Below are positions 60,281 through 64,000 of a DNA stretch of 64,000 bases, piece by piece (positions within the stretch are counted from its first letter, which is position 1; each line of letters begins with the position of its first letter). A model generated the notes under the pieces. That model searched no databases and was not told the DNA's origin. It saw only the letters and a program-made list of their open reading frames with translations. The DNA comes from Paracoccaceae bacterium. Lineage in GTDB: Bacteria > Pseudomonadota > Alphaproteobacteria > Rhodobacterales > Rhodobacteraceae. The translations under genes and the position numbers were made by a program. The stretch covers positions 16,885 to 80,884 of the forward strand of contig JACONJ010000023.1 in the NCBI GenBank assembly GCA_014323785.1, in the 5' to 3' direction.

Positions 60281-61081
60281 TCAGGCCATGTTCATGTCTG
60301 CCATCATGGCCTCGATCCGTGGCACATCCTCGGGGTTGTTCAGTTCCCAAAACTGACGGCCACGGGCTTCGACTTCCACACAAAGGATCGTGTGACCGTG
60401 TTCCAGAAAGCGCAACTGTTCCAGCCCCTCCACCTGTTCCAGCCTCCCTGCCGAAAGATCTGGATAGGCCCGAAGTGCCCTGGGACGATAGGCATAGACG
60501 CCCACGTGATGACACACCGGAGTCGGTGCAGCGTCCGAATAGACCTTGGCGGTGAAGGGGATCACCTCTTTGGAAAAGAATAGTGCCTTGGCGTCCCGGT
60601 CGAACACCGCCGTGGTACCGCCCGCCCGCCCTGCCGCGCGGTCCGCCTTGAACGCTGCCAGCGTCGCACCATCGCAGCGCAGGACCGGCGTTGCCACATC
60701 TGCCGCTGGTGCCTTGCGTAAGCCGAGAACCAGATATTCCATAAACCACGCTGGGGTCAGCGGTGCATCCCCCTGGAGGTTCACTAAAATCTCTACCCCG
60801 TCGCCCAACTGCCCCAGGGCTTCGGCGCAGCGTTCGGTGCCGTTCCCACATTCCGCCGACGTCATAAAAACCTCTGCCCCGAAGGCTGCGGCCGCATCGG
60901 CAATCCGACCATCATCCGTGGCAACATAGACCGCGTCGAAGATTGAAACCGCACACGCCGCACGCCAGCTTCGTTCGATCAAGCTTTTTAGCTGGCCGGT
61001 TGCCCCACGAAGCTGCACCAAAGGCTTCCCCGGATACCGTTGAGAGGCGAACCGCGCCGGGATAACACAGACGACACTCAT
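60281..61081 (-). CDS. kdsB: CMP-KDO synthetase
   Basis: 266 residues. CVIPARFASQRYPGKPLVQLRG is the start of the nucleotidyltransferase fold, followed by VYVATDDGRIADAA, MTSAECGNGTERCAEAL, ILVNLQGDAPLTPAWFM and YAYRPRALRAYPDL. It activates KDO as CMP-KDO for lipid A core synthesis, which fits the lpt genes nearby. It differs somewhat from the standard KdsB (the region after LQGD), so another CMP-sugar synthetase of the family is possible. The start overlaps the cysQ stop by four bases. Confidence 0.88.
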   Translation of the reverse strand: MSVVCVIPARFASQRYPGKPLVQLRGATGQLKSLIERSWRAACAVSIFDAVYVATDDGRIADAAAAFGAEVFMTSAECGNGTERCAEALGQLGDGVEILVNLQGDAPLTPAWFMEYLVLGLRKAPAADVATPVLRCDGATLAAFKADRAAGRAGGTTAVFDRDAKALFFSKEVIPFTAKVYSDAAPTPVCHHVGVYAYRPRALRAYPDLSAGRLEQVEGLEQLRFLEHGHTILCVEVEARGRQFWELNNPEDVPRIEAMMADMNMA

Positions 61082-61875
61082 GCAGTTTGCAGGGCCACAC
61101 CGGGCGCAAAGGCAATGAAGAACGGGTTTTCAAACCCGGGCTTGCCATAGGTGAAGGGTGCGTGATCCTGAAACTGCACCATCTGGCCGCCCGCCCCGCG
61201 CAGTACCGCGTCACCCGCGGCTGTGTCCCATTCCATCGTGCGGCCAAGCCGGGGATAAAAATCTGCCTCACCGGTGGCAACCAGACAGAATTTCAGGGAA
61301 GATCCCGCGCTTTTTATGTCGGCCACGCTGTATTTTGCAATATAGGCATCGGTCGCTGCATCACGGTGGGATTTCGAGGCCACAACCCTCAGCGCGGCCT
61401 GATCGGGCGCAGAGACGGCAATATCGAGACGCGGACCGGGCGCACCAGGTGTGTGCGGCCCGGTTTCCTCTACTGCCACGCCATCGGCGCGAGTGTAGAA
61501 CAAACGGCCCTTTGCAGGTGCGTAGACCACGCCGCGCACAGGCACACCACCCTGAACCAGCGCGATATTCACGGTGAAATCACCACGCCGCTGAATGAAT
61601 TCCTTGGTGCCGTCAAGCGGGTCGACGATGATGAATTCGTCCGCTGTCCGGCTGTGGCTGTCGGCTTGCTCTTCGGTGACAACGGCAATCCCGGGGAAGG
61701 CCGCGCACAGACCGGAAGATATGAGGGCGTCAGCGGCTTCATCCGCAGCGGTCACGGGGCTTTCATCCGATTTGACCTTCACGTCGAAATCATCCGCCCC
61801 ATAAATCTCCATGATCCTGGCACCTGCCTCCAGTGCCAGATCACGAAATATCCGCTCGATTTTCTCGAAGTCCAC
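61078..61875 (-). CDS. cysQ: 3'(2'),5'-bisphosphate nucleotidase
   Basis: 265 residues of the inositol-monophosphatase fold: SDESPVTAADEAAD, VVTEEQADS, FIIVDPLDGTKEFIQRRGDFTVNIALVQGG (the metal-binding DPLDGTKEF motif), KSAGSSLKFCLVATGEADFYPRLGRTMEWDTAAGDAVLRGAGG. It removes the toxic by-product PAP formed in sulfate assimilation. The length matches CysQ. It is coupled to kdsB (ATGA overlap). Confidence 0.95.
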   Translation of the reverse strand: MDFEKIERIFRDLALEAGARIMEIYGADDFDVKVKSDESPVTAADEAADALISSGLCAAFPGIAVVTEEQADSHSRTADEFIIVDPLDGTKEFIQRRGDFTVNIALVQGGVPVRGVVYAPAKGRLFYTRADGVAVEETGPHTPGAPGPRLDIAVSAPDQAALRVVASKSHRDAATDAYIAKYSVADIKSAGSSLKFCLVATGEADFYPRLGRTMEWDTAAGDAVLRGAGGQMVQFQDHAPFTYGKPGFENPFFIAFAPGVALQTA

Positions 61876-61955
61876 GAAAGGTCACTCCCGAAGCCTGCCT
61901 TTGCCGTTATGGTGCGGCAGAGGGCAAGAATTACGTTTTATGTCTGCACTCAGGG

Positions 61956-62651
61956 TTATGGCATACGCTGGGTCAGATTGTCAAAGAGGTTCAGGAATTC
62001 CGGGTCATACGTCTCATTTACGTGGGTGTTGTTCCAGAGGCCGGATTTGCGGACTTTTTCCCGCCCGCTGTGGTTGCCCAGCCAGCGGGGGCCGGGCAAA
62101 TCCAGCGCGGGGGAGCGATAGCTGCTAAGCAGGGCAATGCTGTTGCGTTCGATGATCCCGCGTGCGCTGTCAGGGCCGGGTGCGTCCAGGACGTCCAGAA
62201 CCAGCAGCGTCATTTCACCGAGGTATCGGTTCACCCGAACCTCGTGCGGCCGCTCCTGTTCGCGCACATCCCGGGGAGCGGTGGAGCCCTGTCCCCAGCT
62301 CTCGACGTTCAGCGATGGGTCAGCGTTAAGAAGTGCCTCCCCGACCAGCAACCGGAAGATCGAGCCGCGATGGTTTCCGCCTGACGGATTCTTGGTGCCG
62401 CGGTGCTGGCTGAGCCGATTCCAAAGCGTCGTGCGGGATTTTGCGGCCATGGCGTGCGTGCCGACCCGCACCACCCGTTGCGGGGCCGAAGGGGTAGTGC
62501 GGTGTTCGCCAGGTTCAAAGAAGAAATAAACTCCGTGCCGGGGCCAGCGCATCCGCCCGTGGCAATCACCCAATCGTCGCCGACCACCGACCCTGGCTTC
62601 AAGGTCATCAAGCACGGCATAGAATGCGTCGAGATCAGAGCGGAGCGGCAT
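61956..62651 (-). CDS. GIY-YIG-like protein of a two-gene pair
   Basis: 231 residues. The stretch RWPRHGVYFFFEPGE…RVVRVGTHAM (about residues 35-70) looks like a GIY-YIG core (GVY, then VRVG), followed by TLWNRLSQHRG with the expected Arg-helix and, later, SIFRLLVGEALL with a possible catalytic glutamate. The C-terminal half (YLGEMTLLVLDVLDAPGPDS, RSPALDLPGPRWLGNHSGR) is of the kind that ends in IWNNTHV (here LWNNTHVNETYDP). The family would be a nuclease-fold protein; its function is unknown. The start overlaps the DUF6884 gene by 17 bases, so the two are co-translated. Confidence 0.72.
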   Translation of the reverse strand: MPLRSDLDAFYAVLDDLEARVGGRRRLGDCHGRMRWPRHGVYFFFEPGEHRTTPSAPQRVVRVGTHAMAAKSRTTLWNRLSQHRGTKNPSGGNHRGSIFRLLVGEALLNADPSLNVESWGQGSTAPRDVREQERPHEVRVNRYLGEMTLLVLDVLDAPGPDSARGIIERNSIALLSSYRSPALDLPGPRWLGNHSGREKVRKSGLWNNTHVNETYDPEFLNLFDNLTQRMP

Positions 62652-63060
62652 TGTCCAGCCATTTCAATTGTTCGCCGATACGCAGACCTTTCATCGGCAC
62701 TGTCACCTTCAGAAAACGCCTGCGCAGGTATGGCATAAGGTTTTCGCGATAGCGGCCACCGGCCAGCACGATGATTTCGTCGGCACCGGCGGGAAGTGTT
62801 ACATCCATCTGATCCTGCACCCGCCGGGCCCAGTCCCGCCTTTCTGCGGCTGGCATGGTGTTCAGGGTGCTGTCGTACGGCTCAATGACCTGTTCGGGGG
62901 GCAGCAGCCCGTGTTCCGCTGACAGGATGAACCAAGGATCCCCGGTTTCTTCCACCCGTCGTCGCGCCTTTACGAACCAGGCAGACGTATAAAGGTCTGC
63001 CGCCCGTGCGGCATTCGGCTGCTTTTGCCCCACGCAGGACAGCAGGAAAATACGGTTCAC
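62635..63060 (-). CDS. DUF6884-like protein
   Basis: 141 residues: IFLLSCVGQKQPNAARAADLYTSAWFVKARRRVEE, GDPWFILSAEHGLLPPEQVIEPYDSTLNTM and DEIIVLAGGRYRENLMPYLRRR. These blocks (SC-x-K, AADLYTS-x-F, ILSAEHGLL-P, vIePYd-tL, aG-yRe-L-p-L) are those of the DUF6884 family, which is found in bacteria and phages and distantly recalls domains of tRNA-modifying enzymes. The start is GTG 63060; an in-frame stop lies four codons upstream, and GGTGAG sits nine bases before. It forms an operon with the GIY-YIG-like gene. The role is unknown. Confidence 0.8.
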   Translation of the reverse strand: MNRIFLLSCVGQKQPNAARAADLYTSAWFVKARRRVEETGDPWFILSAEHGLLPPEQVIEPYDSTLNTMPAAERRDWARRVQDQMDVTLPAGADEIIVLAGGRYRENLMPYLRRRFLKVTVPMKGLRIGEQLKWLDNAAPL

Positions 63061-63550
63061 TGATGATACTCACCACTCTCTCCTTCGAATCAACTCTATT
63101 GATAGGTATTAGGCGGCGACCGCACCTGTGTCAAAACGGGTGTTTCCGGATTTTTCCGGATTCTGCACCGACAGGAGGTAGTGCCTCCACCGGGTCAGCT
63201 TGTGCTGCCGGGTTAACCGGCGGTCAGCTTCCGAATCGAAGGTGATACGCGGGCGTTTCGATTCGCCCTTCAACGGGCAGAGGCACGAATCGATGCGCAC
63301 CCCCTCGCCACGCCCGGAAATGCCAGAAAAACAGGCAGTCGGGTGCAGGAATCCGGTGGGTGCGGGCAAAAAAGTTGTGGATAACTCGCAAAAAGTGGCC
63401 CTGCGGCCATTTTTGGGGTTGCAATTATGCGCGGGGGGCTATATGTGGTCACAGGGAAGCAGGATACTGGTCCAAGAAGAAGCCCATGGCGGTTCTTGCT
63501 TTTGAAGCTGCGGTATCAGTTAGCCGCCTCGACAGAAGGAGAAAGGAACG
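63061..63550. other. Divergent intergenic region before the second RTX gene
   Basis: 490 bases. The minus strand contains an open frame of 62-86 codons (63109-63369; RIDSCLCPLKGESKRPRITF onward) with plausible codons, but without a ribosome site or recognised family, so I do not call it a gene. A bidirectional terminator lies at 63390-63414. The right part, up to the AGGAGAAAGG at 63537-63546, is the leader of the RTX gene. Confidence 0.45.
63390..63414. terminator. Bidirectional intrinsic terminator
   Basis: AAAAAG, stem TGGCC (63396-63400), loop CTGC, stem GGCCA (63405-63409), TTTTT: an A-tract, a GC stem and a T-tract, usable from both strands. Confidence 0.75.
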
Positions 63551-64000
63551 ATGTGGTCACCCGAAAACAAGGCCACCAGGGGCTCTGACACGTTCAAAGG
63601 CACCGAAGGAAACAACAATGCCTACAGCTTGAGGGGGTCAGGATACCTTGGACGGCGGCAATGGCAATGATACGCTGAGGGGTGGTGCAGACAGCGATAC
63701 CATAAAAGGTGGCGATGGCAATGATGACCTTCGGGGCAATCGGGGTGATGACACCCTGAACGGCGGCGACGGCGATGATATGCTGAAGGGCGGCGATGAC
63801 AACGACACCCTGAACGGCGGCAGGGGTGAGGATACCCTGGACGGCGGGGCAGGCAGGGACTGGGCCAGTTACAGGGACTCTGGCCGGGCGGTTCATATTG
63901 ATCTGGGCGAGGGCGCGGGCTTCAACCGTGACTGGCAAAATAATCGAAACGAAGGCACAAACGATAAGCTGGTCCAAATCGAGAACCTTGAGGGGTCAAG
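63551..64000 (+). pseudogene. RTX calcium-binding protein, partial, with apparent frameshift
   Basis: A strong ribosome site, AGGAGAAAGG, lies four bases before ATG 63551, which begins MWSPENKATRGSDTFKGTEGNN. After SLRG the frame fails (stop at 63659) because of a run of five G (63633-63637). With four G it would continue QDTLDGGNGNDTLRGG and then GGxGxDxLxGG nonapeptides, and an ASYRDSGRAV…DKLVQIENLEGS module like those of the giant RTX protein at 41.6 kb, to the window edge. It may be phase variation, a recent mutation or a sequencing error. Functionally it would be a second secreted RTX protein. Confidence 0.7.

Noticed and set aside
63109..63369. Minus-strand ORF of up to 86 codons before the second RTX gene
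   Set aside because: Some stretches look codon-like, but there is no ribosome site, the start is ambiguous and no family is recognised.

Overview
The window looks like a GC-rich chromosome segment from an alphaproteobacterium of the Rhodobacterales type. The evidence is a Rhodobacter-type porin, a (2S)-methylsuccinyl-CoA dehydrogenase of the ethylmalonyl-CoA pathway, a DUF3576 lipoprotein followed by leuS-lptE-holA, an rnd-lptC-lptA-lptB-hpf-ptsN string, and a membrane-anchored cytochrome c divergent from pheA. No rRNA, prophage or insertion sequence was recognised.

Layout. 1-1.4 kb: the N-terminal 423 codons of a type II-C Cas9 run off the left edge. A structured intergenic stretch on the opposite strand looks like its tracrRNA. 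1.4-6.5 kb: a Trm112-like protein, a LON-domain protein, CnoX, a response regulator, RibA, an L,D-transpeptidase and a YggS-type PLP protein. 6.6-13.8 kb: the most unusual block. A porin gene is flanked by nine paralogous genes for short coiled-coil proteins with a C-terminal membrane segment, five pointing left and four pointing right. Several carry a copied promoter module (TTGCCC-N17-TATGAT). One copy is frameshifted in a G7 run and there is one deletion relic.

13.9-25.3 kb: DUF3576, leuS, lptE, holA, then a decayed patch (HicB-like gene, enoyl-CoA hydratase relic), SufA, SufT, a DUF1428 protein, tgt and lon, with a good RpoH-type promoter before lon. 25.5-28.8 kb: two tRNA-Val genes around a phosphatase-like gene, then an AT-richer two-gene cassette (AAA ATPase plus a small nuclease-like protein) that resembles a defence module. 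28.9-41.4 kb: a 3-hydroxyisobutyrate-dehydrogenase-like enzyme, pxpB-pxpC-pxpA (5-oxoprolinase), two small unknowns, smpB, a TAXI-TRAP binding protein, tpiA, a rhomboid relic, trpS, a TSUP permease, mcd and recO.

41.6-53.7 kb: a 1809-residue RTX protein with a BapA-like N-terminus, then the yejA-yejB-yejE-yejF peptide importer and a cytochrome c. 53.8-64 kb: pheA; the rnd/lpt/hpf/ptsN string, which links LPS transport with ribosome hibernation and nitrogen-PTS signalling; galU, kdsB and cysQ; a DUF6884 plus GIY-YIG-like pair; and the start of a second RTX gene at the right edge, apparently frameshifted.

All family assignments come from reading motifs in the translated sequence. No database search was possible.
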